64,000 bases of DNA from Isoetes taiwanensis (Eukaryota > Streptophyta > Lycopodiopsida > Isoetales > Isoetaceae), in NCBI GenBank assembly GCA_021234155.1, contig JAJEKV010000104.1:3025985-3089984 (forward strand), given 5' to 3'. This document shows positions 45,401-56,306 of this stretch, piece after piece. The notes beneath the pieces were generated by a model, which worked only from the letters and a program-made list of their open reading frames with translations, ran no database searches and had not been told where the DNA came from. Position numbers and translations under genes: made by a program. Positions within the stretch are counted from its first letter, which is position 1. The number at the start of each line of letters is the position of its first letter.

Positions 45401-45770
45401 AACCTGCGTTCTAGCATTTCTAGGTGGCAATTGCTAAAGCATGTTATTTGCAAAGATGTCACATTGTAGGTAAGAGTGTTATATGCATTGTCGAAGTGCT
45501 ATTATTATGGTTGTCATATTGCAAAACTAGGGCAAATGCATTGCGTTACAAAAAATATCACTATTGTTGACTATGGTAAATAAAATAACGTGTGTTGAAG
45601 GGCCAGTCAATTTTGAAAACTAAAGGTCAAAACCATAATGTGGCCGAAATCACAAACCGTATCTTTATAACCTAAGATTTCTGAAGGCTATTTTGGTATT
45701 TGTATCAGAATAGTATAATCTGACGGTGGCACTCTGGATTCCAAATATGAGCATCTAGGGTTTCAGACGT
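42430..45770. other. Long gene-free interior of the CACTA element
   Basis: AT-rich sequence without a supported gene. It includes dispersed repeats shared with other parts of the window: GTTTGGAAGACCCC near 44,040 (also 34,638), GAGGTGGCAAAGATGAG-like motifs near 45,080 that are the complement of the 35,100 region, and the 45,153-45,197 segment shared with 806-851. Confidence 0.5.
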
Positions 45771-46044
45771 TTTCTATTATCGGCATGGTATTCTTGTAGG
45801 AAGGCGGCAACGGGCATTGGAAAGGCGGCCAGGTCTCTGCCGGACATCATAGCTTCAGCTGCATGTTCAGCCATAGTGATATCTTCAGTTATAGCTTTCG
45901 GTGTTCTGCTATATATTTTCGATTTTGGGAAGCTTGTGGTGTTGGCATACCATAGCAGGATCGGCAGCCACAGGGCTCTATCTGCTTCTGAGATTTCTTT
46001 TGTTTCTTGTTTAGGGTATGTTGCTGTTGGCCTATTGTCAGTGT

Positions 46045-46310
46045 TGCTCAGTCTTTTGGTGAAACACGAAGGTTCAACCCCCTCCTTTTTTTTTTTTTGA
46101 AGTTAAGGTTCAATGCCTCTGAACTGTGAATAGAGGCAAGAAATAAAAGTGGTGTTATCGGTTTTTCTCTATTTTTTTTTTGTGCATATATTGTATCTTC
46201 TGGTGAAACACAAAGGTTCAATTCCTCTAAGATGCGAATAGAAGCAAGAAATAGAGGCAGTGAAGGTTTGATGTGAATACAGGCAAGAAATGGTTGTCGT
46301 TGACAAACAT
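46045..46310. repeat. GGTGAAACACRAAGGTTCAA tandem repeat
   Basis: GGTGAAACACRAAGGTTCAA is found at about 46,058 and 46,202, each leading to CCTCT and GAATAGARGCAAGAAAT (about 46,128 and 46,228), with a third partial unit near 46,275. Period about 144 bp. A T-rich run separates units. Confidence 0.65.
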
Positions 46311-47442
46311 TGAAATGGTTTTTTAGATGCGTCCTTCCAAATCGGGTCAAGATGGGTCAAGATGCAGGGGACGGCCCAGAAAGCCCCATATGGGATATTC
46401 CCCATGAAATTCCATAATGCAATGGTTGAAAAATTTTTAAATACACCCCAAACAAATGTCCCTCAATTTAAATATCTATTCTAAACAAATGTTCCCTCAA
46501 TTTAAATATTCACTTGTGATTGTGAGAAGGTATCATATCGAATTATTGAATGGCTGAGATGAACAGAGATGAGCGGCCGAGATGTCGATCTCCGCCTTGC
46601 GATCCTATTGGTGGCCAGTTTCTATTTGTTTCTCCGCCTTCCCGCCTTCGCGCCTTTGCCCAAATCTTCAGATCAGATCGAGTGATTGTTTAGGCATTTG
46701 CCGGAGTCTTTAGATCAGATTCGAGCTGCTCAAATCGAGTGCTTGTTTAGGCCTTTAGGTTAGATTCGAGCTCTGGTAGAATGGGCGCTAGGAGAAAAGT
46801 CTGGAGCTTTAGGCGTCTGAAGGCTCTGATCAAATCCGTCCACATTTTTTTGTCCACTCTGATCAAATCCTCCACATTCTTTTGTCCACTCCTTTTTTAC
46901 CGGCTCTTCTTCTGCTATCATCGATTAGCTTTTCTGTTAATGCCTCCAAGGTTTCTGTCTGTCTTCGGAATCTGTTTTAAAACAGGGGAAGAAGGGTTCG
47001 TTGTGGTGAAATAGGTCGCTGACTCCCTGTCGTCATCTTGTAATTCTCTACCATGCTGCCGGAACTCAGCGTTGCTTCTAAATTCGAGCATCTGGGTCTT
47101 CTTCCGATTCTAATTTTCCCCCGGTTGTCAATATTCTGCTGTGTTGTCTGTTCTGTTTCAACCGGCGTTGTCTTTTTGGTCATCAATTCACCTTGTTCTT
47201 GGATTAATACTGTTGTTACGCACAAATTCATCTCATTCTGTTCTTGGGTCCATTCTAGTCGGTCGATCTACGGATTTAAGTTTCCTTTGCAGGATTTAGC
47301 TTGCACCCCTCTGTTAAATTGGTGAAGGAGTTGGCTTTATGCTCCCTTAGAGTCCCTTGCACGCTCTGCCTAAATTCGGAGCTCAGCTTTTGTTTTTTAC
47401 AGATTGTTCTATTTATCCTTCACTCAGGCTCACCTGCTTTCA

Positions 47443-47905
47443 ATGGCTGCCAATCGACCTGTATGAAGGTAGGAGGTCATCTTCCAAACCTTTTTTTTTC
47501 CTTAAAAAGACTCTTTCAAACGAATTTGTGGTGGACTGCAGACTGTGATCACTGGAGGCCACAGAGGCATCGGCCTCGAAATATAGGCTTTACCACTATT
47601 CTTACTTCCAATGAAGAAAATGGTTTACAGCAGGTAATAGATTTGTTGATTAAACAGGGGCTTCATGTTATTTTCTGTTCAACGTTTTGCTGCTTGGCTT
47701 CTTCAAGAATATGACAATTTTTGCTGCCTTAGGAGACATGAAGCGCAGAGGGTTATGGTGATATGTGGGCAAGTTTTGCTGCCAAATCTTGTACTCTGGC
47801 CTGGCCGCAAACGCCTATGGCTGGCTCTATCTGAAAAGCAGATAGTCTGCTTAATGTTTTCAGAGTTCTTAACAAACTTTTCACCATGCCGCTTTGGCAC
47901 ACATT
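47443..47905 (+). pseudogene. Captured short-chain dehydrogenase (SDR) gene fragment
   Basis: ATG at 47,443 opens MAANRP, followed by a GT donor at 47,461. After a 3' splice site at 47,541 the frame continues TVITGGHRGIGLEI, the NADP(H)-binding TGxxxGIG motif of classical SDRs (carbonyl-reductase-like group). Then, out of frame, come GFTTILTSNEENGLQQVIDLLIKQGLHVIF and SVQRFAAWLLQEY, which match the next parts of that fold (beta2 with its cofactor loop, then the helix before the NNAG strand). The catalytic Ser-Tyr-Lys part is not recognisable. Deletions and shifts show it is non-functional. Upstream 46,560-47,440 looks like its leader. The whole lies inside the CACTA element, so it is a gene capture. 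Confidence 0.7.
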
Positions 47906-48830
47906 AATAGCAGCAAGCAAGTTTTGCTGAAAATATTTTGTTCTGATTGTGAATTGTAACTGCAATAAAGGTATATATTTTCCAATGGTTTCTAGATCTT
48001 CAATTCAAAACCACGTCTTTGTTTTAGAAAAACAAACAAAAATAACACTTGCATATTATGTTTTTTTTTTCACAAAAACAACACTTGAAAGTGCTTATTT
48101 TATACAACCACATGTTGATTTTATATAAACCTATATATCGAAATTCTTCTTCATGAGAAAAAGAATACTTGAAAACAACAGGTATTTTTTAAAAACCACA
48201 TGTCATTTTTTTAAGAAAACAACACTTAGAAACAACATAGGTAAAAAAAACAACAGGTTATTTTGTTAAGAAAACAACACTTAAAAACAACAGAGTTAAA
48301 AAAAAACCATATTGTTGTTAAAAGACACTTAGAAACAACAAAGTTTACAAAAAACCACATTCTTCCTAGAAAACACATATCACTTTTTTAAGAAAACAAA
48401 ATTTAGAAACAACGTAGTTAAAAAAAAAACAAAGAAACTACGTGTAGTTTCTAGCAAAATCAGACAAAATTCTATACGTAGTTTTTTAGTGTTTTTTTCA
48501 TACAAAATAATAGTTAAAAACTACATGTGGACCTTTTAGGTTTTATTAAGAACCACATGTCTATTTTAGAAAAATCAACACTTGAAAATCACATCTACTT
48601 CTAAAAAACAACATGTAGATACACATGTAATTCCTACGTGTAGATAATTTCGACAAAACTCTACGTGTAGACTTTTAACAAAAAAAACTACATGTATAAA
48701 AATTTGGCTAAAAACTACACGTCGTTTCTAGCAAATCCGGACAAAAAACAACACGTAGTTTTTTGGTGTTGTTTTTTTGCAAAAAAGACACTGAAAAACA
48801 ACATGTGGACCCAGTTTTGGGGTGGTAGTG
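47906..48830. repeat. CACTA right subterminal repeats
   Basis: A/C-rich repeats (AAAACAACACTTAGAAACAAC, AAAACCACAT, CTACGTGTAGTTT) leading to the right TIR. Aligns along its length with 5,832-6,795. Confidence 0.8.
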
Positions 48831-49875
48831 ATGATATCGGTGCTTCAATTCTAGTGGGATCCTTTAAAAAGTTGGCACTTAAATATGAAGAAGTGCTTTT
48901 TAGGTTGCCCAAAGGGCAAACCCTAGGGATGGGGGGTGCGGCTATGGGATATGCCCCTCATATTCCAATTCAAAGGTGGACATATCGAGAGAGATGATTT
49001 GAGGGATTTAATTAAAGCTATAACTAAGGAAATTTGAAAGCAGTGCTCACTTTTAAGGAATTAAGAGATAAGATAAGATAAGATGAATTTTTACGTCCAC
49101 GGGAACCCAACACATGCAAGGGCAACAGCCCATCTAAAACCTGGGGACTAGGCCCCATCACCAAACACAATAACCAAATATTAAAAGGCTACCTGGAAGC
49201 AGTGTTCAATACTTTCTTTCTATTTGAAGTGACAATCGAGTAGGACTCTCTCTAGTGAATTAATAGAGTCTTTTGCAAAACCTCAATGAATATAGATCTA
49301 ATAATACCGTATCTCAAATTTAGTATAGGAAGCATTTGGTCTACAACTACTTTGCACTCACTTAAATAGACAACAATCGACCTCACCTTAAATAACAAGG
49401 GACTTGTAATAAATATTTGAATGGCATGCTAATGTCCAATTTTATCAACTCCATTTAGAGCTTAAGAAAATCCAATGGCATTCCTGATTTATAAACAATT
49501 ATATAAAAGTTAGTCATGCATTCCTCTATATTATATATTCTATATTCTATATTCTATATTCTATTGTATTTAAAACTTATGGGTTTGTGTGCTCTGGAGG
49601 ACTTGCTTCAGCCCCACCATAGATGGATTGCATGCTTTGAGACAATTTGGATGGAATGATTTTAGACTGTAAAAAGTGTGGAACATCAAAGAAGAGGCGG
49701 AAAAGAGTCCCAACTAGCATCTATTAAAGACGATTATGATGAGGAAGAAGTCACTAGTTAAGGTGAATAGAGTTTTGTCTTCACATTTTAACATGATCGC
49801 AACTAGAACATCCATGATGAGGAAGAAGCCACCAGTTGATGTGCTTAATGGCAATACTAATTGTCATGTTATTGA
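48831..49875. repeat. Downstream half of the OPT-region duplicate
   Basis: Aligns with 55,446-56,306 downstream of the intact OPT gene. It is the continuation of the copy starting at 37,672, split by the CACTA element. The first three bases are the right target duplication. It differs by a 123-bp LINE tail insertion (49,068-49,190), a short AT-rich expansion near 49,530-49,560 and point changes. Similarity ends near 49,875. Confidence 0.9.
49068..49190 (-). mobile_element. 123-bp LINE 3' end, minus strand
   Basis: Absent from the homologous position near 55,680, so the borders are exact. On the minus strand it reads to a GGGTTCCCGTGGACGTAAAAA motif and then a (TCTTA)n tail. The motif matches the ends of the family A LINEs; the tail unit differs. 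Confidence 0.8.
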
Positions 49876-50175
49876 TGGATTGCGTCAAGAGCTACAACGT
49901 ATATCTCGAGATCCACACAATGTATTTATAAACTCTTCGGCCCACATGAAGTTCGGTTAGAAGCAATTATAACCTATTATAGGTCTAGATTATTTATAAT
50001 AATTTGTTCATGGTGTCCTTTTCATTCTGAATCTTTTGGCACCATAAGTCACAAAACAGGTTTCGTCCAACATGGTAGTTTAAATCATGATCATTTCCAT
50101 GAGCAAGACTTGGAGCTGAACCTTACCAAAGCCGTAACATGGCACTTATAAAAAATATTCCTAAACCCATATTTT

Positions 50176-50729
50176 AGGGAAAATAACTAGAATGCCTTTA
50201 CATTTTGCAAAAATGACCAAAATACCCTTAAAAATGGGGTGTTTGGCTAAAATGGTAATAATTTCTTTGTGGTTGATCAAACCTGAAAGTGGCCTTCACA
50301 AAACTTATAGATGACAGTGAGATCTATTAGGCAGTAGAATCATCTAGAACAGAGTTGGAATATTCAAATTATGGTGCTTACAAAATAACTCAAAAGAAAA
50401 TAACTTGTGAATTTCAACTCCAATTTAGATGAATTTGATCTTGCACCCATTGCGGTGGTGGTTTAGTGGTAAGGCCTTGGGTTGGGGTGACACCCACTAG
50501 GGTTCAAAACCCACTAGCTACCATCGTGTGGGAGACGTGGGTGGGTGCAAGTCCAAAAAAAAAAAGATCTTGTTGGAAAAATCTTACCATGACTACAATT
50601 AGCGTGAAGATAACTTTTTCTTTTGATGAGCCACAGAAACTATATTACCATATTACCTAAAATGCCCTTCGTTTGAAAGGCATTTTGATAATTTTTGCAA
50701 AATATAGGGGCATTTTCGTAATTTTCCCT
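50176..50729. mobile_element. MULE-type MITE, 554 bp
   Basis: Terminal inverted repeats of about 60 bp: AGGGAAAATAACTAGAATGC... at the left and its complement (…GCATTTTCGTAATTTTCCCT) at the right, both including ATTTTGCAAAAAT. Long TIRs of this kind suggest a Mutator-like, non-coding element. A clear 9-bp target duplication was not seen. A SINE is inserted inside. Confidence 0.7.
50444..50565 (+). mobile_element. tRNA-derived SINE with 7-bp target duplication
   Basis: A 122-bp element flanked by GATCTTG at 50,437-50,443 and 50,566-50,572. It carries an A box (TGGTTTAGTGG, 50,459-50,469) and a B box (GGTTCAAAACC, 50,501-50,511) at tRNA-like spacing, and ends in a run of 11 A. These are the internal RNA polymerase III promoter and tail of a plant tRNA SINE. 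Confidence 0.85.
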
Positions 50730-50739
50730 ATAATTTATT

Positions 50740-52240
50740 GTTTTGAAGGGAGGAAAAAATGTTTATGTCATAATCCAAGAAGATGCACAAGTCAGTGTGT
50801 TGATCCAAAACAAATATAATAATATATGAGGGTGTGCAAGCAGTCTACTATATGTGTGTGGATTTGCCCCACGTGAGTGGGGGTTTGTCTGTATGAAATC
50901 CTTCAATCAAGACCATCCCATTAAAGGGATACTTCCAATTGAGCATGATGCAATCAAAATCGGCATGTATTTTGTTGATCAACCTCTAAGCACTCACATC
51001 ACAACAAATTGTTCCAAGAATCTTTAGAAGCATCGATGGGCTCATGTGAAGGTCACTTTTGTATGTTGACATGCACGAAAGATCCTTGTATTGTACACCT
51101 ATGCATAGGTACGAAGGTGTGTAATATATAGGCCTTTTGATGTAAGATTAATCATCAAAGGCTCCCACATTTTATGCTTTCTCAAATGGTGGACTATTAA
51201 GTCATCAATGTATGAAGCTAAAGCTAAAGCATACATCATGACGTTTGCTCTTGTGTTTGCAATAAACTCTTCTTGTTTATTTTTTATATTTTTTGTTATT
51301 TTATTTTTCTTATCAGCCTGCCGAGATCACATCAAGACCAGATCAGATTGCTCATCCCTAACCAGCGCCTGGCTAACGCCGCTCACAGGACCCCCTGAAA
51401 TGCACTTCCCAATTTTCATCCCCCCCGTACAAGATGGCATGCCATAATTCAACGCACAATATTCTAATGCGTAGTATATTTTTGACCAAACAAATATCAC
51501 GTTATAGGCGTTGGTTATGAATTCAATAGATAGAGTATATACAAAAATAATATATAGAAACTAAGCAATCTGCCACAAATTGAATGCCATCTGCCATCAT
51601 ATGTAGCAATGATACACAATCTTAGAGAGAGCTATGTATATGAAAACAATGGGGCGTCAAAAACATGTTCTTGCCATTTAAGTTATCTCATATGTTCCTT
51701 ATTCATATGCAAAGATTTTCACCAAGCAGCAGTCAAACTGATTTACAAGTTTGATTTCTTTGTCAAATCCACATTAAATTGGAGATATAAGTTACATGGA
51801 TCATTGTTTGTGGGACCGCCTAGACACTTAGGAGGAAGATCTCGTTCTTTTCTTTTTTTTTTTTCTTTTTTGTGGTAAAGAAAAATATTTGCATGGTGCC
51901 TAAGAAATATAATAGAATAGAATAGAATAGAATATAATGTAAATGTAGGAAAAATAGAAGTAAATAAATGCCACTTATTTTAGGAAACGCATAGAGGCAG
52001 GAGATTATAGAAATGTCGGGCATGTATGTGGTCGTGTACAAACGTAAGATACACAATTTAATTGACTTCCAAACTTTTACCTTTCTACGTTATCTTTAGC
52101 TGTCATTATGATGACCGTCAAAAAAAAATTCTAATGTGGAAATAATTTATCAATTTTTTTTTTCTGAATAACCTTTTTCTAATTTTTTTTATCTGTTTTA
52201 AGAAAAGGCTAGCATTTCACATCTGCCGCTCAAGCTTGAG
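50740..52240. other. Gene-free stretch upstream of the OPT gene
   Basis: No gene recognised. An (AATAG)n run lies at 51,908-51,935; the bases beside it weakly resemble the LINE tail at 57,827. No clear TATA box or regulatory motif was identified close to the OPT start. Confidence 0.4.
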
Positions 52241-52242
52241 CT

Positions 52243-55200
52243 ATGAAATCCGGCGAAATAGATCCGGCAGAACTTCCCCTGCTTCAACATGGCGCTTCCA
52301 GTTCTCCAAAAGAATCTTCAAATCCGGCCGAAGAAGGTGAAACTGGTACGCAAATCCAATTCTTTAAGTTCTTTAAAGCTCATCATAAATCTGTAATCTA
52401 TGCTTATATTCTGGCAGGTTATGCCAATGCATTTTAACTCTTCCAAAACTTAGCATATATTTGTAATCTAAGCTTAGGTTTTGGAGCTTATATCTAATTT
52501 TGTGTGTAAATTCTTTAAAATTGAGCACATGATTTAAAAGCTTCCATGCGGGCAGGTTATGGCGAAGATGAATCACCGATTGAAGAAGTAGCTCTTACAG
52601 TATCGACGACAGATGATTTCGATCTTCCGGTTCTTACGTTCAGAATGTGGACAATAGGAATTCTTTCTTGCGTTACTCTGTCTTTTCTTAATATGTTCTA
52701 TAATTTTAGGGCAGAGCCCCTTTCCATATCCTCTGTTACGGCGCAAATTCTTGCGCTGCCTTTGGGCCAGTTCATGGCCTCTGTTTTGCCTTCAAAGAAA
52801 TTCAGAATTCCAGGATTGGCCGGCCAATATTCGTTAAATCCTGGTCCTTTCAATATGAAAGAACATGTTCTTATCACAATCTTTGCCAATGCTGGCGCGG
52901 GCGGTGTCTATGCTGTGCATATTGTCACAATTCTTAAAGCGTTCTACAAGCGAGAAATCCCTTTCTTTATTGGCTTGATCATCTCTATTTCTACTCAGGT
53001 TAGGAAATGTAAAATTTTCTGCTTTCCTGGCTTAGTTTGAGCATGTATTGAACGAGAAATTGGGTGCAGATTTTAGGTTTTGGATTTGCAGGAATGTTTC
53101 GGAAATTTTTGGTTGAGCCTGCCCAAATGTGGTGGCCCTCGAACTTGGTACAGGTTTCATTATTCCGGTAAGAATCTAAACACATGGATTAGTTTATAAA
53201 ATAAGCTGTAGTAGGCCTAATGAAGAAGCTATGATCCGCTTATTTGTGAACAAATCTGTGGCCCACAAGTGGCCCTTGGACTATATTTTTCACTATATTG
53301 ATTTAACTTTCTATCTAGAAGCCAACCTTACAATTTCAAATTCATTATATAGATTTAATTCTTCTAATGGTGTTTTGCAGGACACTTCATGAGCATGAGA
53401 CCAGACTCAAGAGAGGATTGACAAGAATACAGTTCTTTTTCGTTGCGTTTGTAGGAATTTTTGCATACCAAATCCTTCCTGGCTATTTCTTTGCAATTCT
53501 ATCTTGCTTTTCATGGGTGTGCTACATCTCAAAAGGATCAGTGCTAGGACAACAGTTGGGTTCAGGCACAAATGGGCTTGGATTGGGAGCTATAGCATTC
53601 GATTGGAACACGGTGGCTGGATTCCTTGGTAGCCCACTTGCTACCCCTTTTTTTGCCATAGCCAACACTATGGTGGGCTATGTCGTTACTATCTACATTA
53701 TACTTCCTCTTCTGTATTGGAAGTACAACATCTACGAAGTTAAGAACTTTCCAATGTTCTCATCGAGCCTCTTCTCCGAAGATGGGCACATATACAACAC
53801 TACTAGAGTTATAGACTCTAAATTCAACCTCGACGTCGATGCTTATAATCATTATAGCAAGTTGTATATAAGCGCCACCTTCTTGATTTCCTATGGCATT
53901 GGATTTGCAACCCTCACATCTAGCATCACTCATGTGTTCTTGTTCCATGGCAGGTAAGCATATTTCTATATACTATATTGATGGGATCTTGCACCTTTTG
54001 ATTAATCATTGTGCTTTGCTTGATGACCAGAGAGATTTGGAATAGAACCAGCAGGGCCTTTAGCGAAAAGCCTGATATCCATACTAGACTTATGAAAAGA
54101 TACAAGGAGGTGCCTAATTGGTGGTTTGGAAGCTTGCTTATTGTAACTCTCATAATTTCGATCGTGGCTTGTGAGTTGTTTAATGAGCAACTTCAACTAA
54201 GGTGGTGGGGTTTGATCATCGCTTTTCTCCTTGCATTCTCATTCACTCTCCCCTTGGGTGTCATTACTGCAACAACGAATCAGGTTGGTGATTGTTGGCC
54301 TCTCTTTCTTCTTTTTTGTTTTTCTTCTTGAGCAATTTTTTGAACTTGATTGTTTTATATCCTCTTTATAGACACCAGGTCTCAACATCATTACAGAATA
54401 TATAATTGGATACATCAATCCCGGAAAACCAATTGCCAATGTGTGCTTTAAGACATATGGTTATATTAGCATGAAACAAGCAATTACTCTTCTTGGGGAC
54501 TTCAAGCTAGGGCACTATATGAAGATATCTCCTAGGGCGATGTTTATATCTCAGGTAACATCAACGACACCCCCCTCCCCCTCCTCTCAGATTTTGGAAT
54601 TGAAACTTATTGTTGCATTGCTTACAACTTCTTGTTCCACAGTTTATGGGCACAATCATTGCTGCTTTAGTATACCTTTGCACAGCTTGGGTAATGTTAG
54701 ACACAGTGCCACACATTTGTGATCAAGATCCACATCTTAATAATCCTTGGACGTGCCCAAATGACAAAATATTCTATGGAGCATCAGTTATTTGGGGACT
54801 AGTTGGTCCTAAACGTCTTTTTGGATCTTTGGGCCTATACAAGGAACTTAACTGGTGCTTTTTATTTGGTTTCTTATCCCCGCTACCTGTTTATTTCCTC
54901 TCAAAAGCATTTCCTAAGGTTGGCTGGTTGAAGTTGGTTATCATGCCAATACTTATAGCAGGCGCAGGAAACATTCCTCCAGCTGGTACTATAAATTACC
55001 ACGCTTGGTTTATAGTGGGATTTATCTTCAATTACTATATATTCAAGCATTATAAGAATTGGTGGAAGGATCACAATTACGTTCTATCCGCGGCTTTAGA
55101 TGGAGGACTGGCATTCTTTACAGTTATAATGTATGCAACTTTGGGGATGAGCAATAAATCAATTAACTGGTGGGGAACTAACTTGTACGACCAATGCCCA

Positions 55201-55257
55201 CTTGCACAATGTCCGACGACACCTGGAATTAAGGTCGAAGGTTGTCCCATATTCTAG
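52243..55257 (+). CDS. Oligopeptide transporter (OPT family), seven exons
   Basis: Proton-coupled transporter of the plant OPT family, a membrane protein that imports small peptides or related metal/peptide substrates; the substrate is not readable from sequence. Exons: 52,243-52,345; 52,556-52,998; 53,070-53,167; 53,381-53,953; 54,031-54,283; 54,372-54,554; 54,643-55,257. All introns are GT-AG and the frame is intact, giving 755 residues, usual for the family. The start chosen is the first ATG ([17 protein letters not shown]). Many hydrophobic segments fill exons 2-7. The family NPG motif is present ([14 protein letters not shown], exon 2). The second family motif, usually KIPPR, reads KISPR (exon 6). 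The protein ends in EGCPIF. An AATAAA lies 38 bp after the stop. Its 3' third is duplicated as a pseudogene at 37,672. Confidence 0.95.
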
Positions 55258-56306
55258 TTGTATAATTCATTGCAAAATTTATTGTAAATATGTAAATAAA
55301 TTATGATTCTTTGACGTAGTATTAAAGCAAAAAAAATGATTTCATTATGTATCAGAATCCAAAGGACATTCAGATGCAGGAACAAATACTTCTATAGAAC
55401 CACAATACATATTTCTTTATAGTCTTAGAAGCTAGTGAGACCATCATGATATCGTTGCTTCGATTTTATTGGGATCCTTTAAAAAGTTGGCACTTAAATA
55501 TGAAGTGGTGCTTTTTAGGTTGCCCAAAGGGCAAATCCTAGGGATGGGGGGTGTGGCTATGGGATATGCCCCTCATATTCCAATTCAAAGGTGGAGATGT
55601 CGAAAGAGGATTTGAGGGATTTGATTAAAGCTAGAGCTAAGGGAATTTGAAAGCAGTGCTCACCTTTAAGGAATTAAGAGAACCTGGCACTTTCTTTCTA
55701 TTTGCAGTGACAATCGTGTAGGGCTTTCTTTTGCAAAACCTCAATGAATATAGATCTAACAATATAGTATCTCAAATTTAGTATAGGAAGCATTTGGACT
55801 ACAACTACTTTGCACTCACTTAAATAGACAACAGTCGGCCTCACCTTAAATAACAAAGGACTTGTATATGGTTATAAATATTTGAATGGCATGCTAATGT
55901 CCAATTTTATCAACTCCATTCAGAGCTTAAGAAAATCCAATGGCATTCCTGATTTATAAACAATTCTATAAAAGTTAGTCATGCATTCCTCTATTTTAGA
56001 TTGTACTTAAAACTTATGGGTTTGTGCTCTGAAGGACTTGCTTCAGCCCCATCATTAGTGATAGATGGATTGCATGCTTTGAGCCAATTTGGATGGACGA
56101 TCTTGGACTGCAAAAAGTGTGGAACATCAAAGAGGAGGCGGAAAAGAGTCCCAACTAGCACGTATTAAAGACGATTATGATGAGAAGTTAAAGTGAATAG
56201 AGTTTTGTCTTCACATTTTGACATGATCGCAACTAGAACATCCATGATGAGGAAGAAGCCACCAGTTGATGTGCTTAATGGCAATACTAATTGCCATATT
56301 ATTGGC
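54477..56306. repeat. Source copy of the OPT-region duplication
   Basis: From inside exon 6 to about 1 kb past the gene, this segment is repeated at 37,672-38,621 plus 48,831-49,875. It lacks both the CACTA element and the 123-bp LINE tail, so it preserves both empty sites (at 55,446-55,448 and near 55,680). Confidence 0.9.

Larger units (their letters stand above)
38622..48830. mobile_element. Complete non-autonomous CACTA transposon, 10.2 kb
   Basis: Starts CACTACCACCCCAATTCTGG and ends in the inverted counterpart (…CCAGTTTTGGGGTGGTAGTG). The TIRs agree over the first 14 bases and at most of the next 12. Flanks carry ATG at 38,619-38,621 and 48,831-48,833, the 3-bp target duplication expected for CACTA elements. 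The related segment at 55,440-55,460 is the uninterrupted target. Subterminal regions are repeat-rich (left G/T-rich to about 39,430, right A/C-rich from 47,906). No TNP2-type transposase was seen. Cargo includes a 12-bp minisatellite, a Copia fragment and a dehydrogenase gene fragment. Movement would need a transposase supplied by another element. Confidence 0.92.

Noticed and set aside
46781-47014. 77-codon frame upstream of the dehydrogenase fragment as a gene
   Set aside because: No motif, mixed hydrophobic and aromatic content, and it lies in what looks like the leader of the captured gene.
50444-50565. A functional tRNA gene
   Set aside because: A and B boxes are present but no cloverleaf with a proper anticodon and acceptor stem was seen, and a poly(A) tail with flanking target duplication shows a SINE.
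51905-51945. (AATAG)n run as a fifth LINE 3' tail
   Set aside because: The neighbouring bases do not contain the GTGGACG motif. Similarity is limited to the microsatellite itself.
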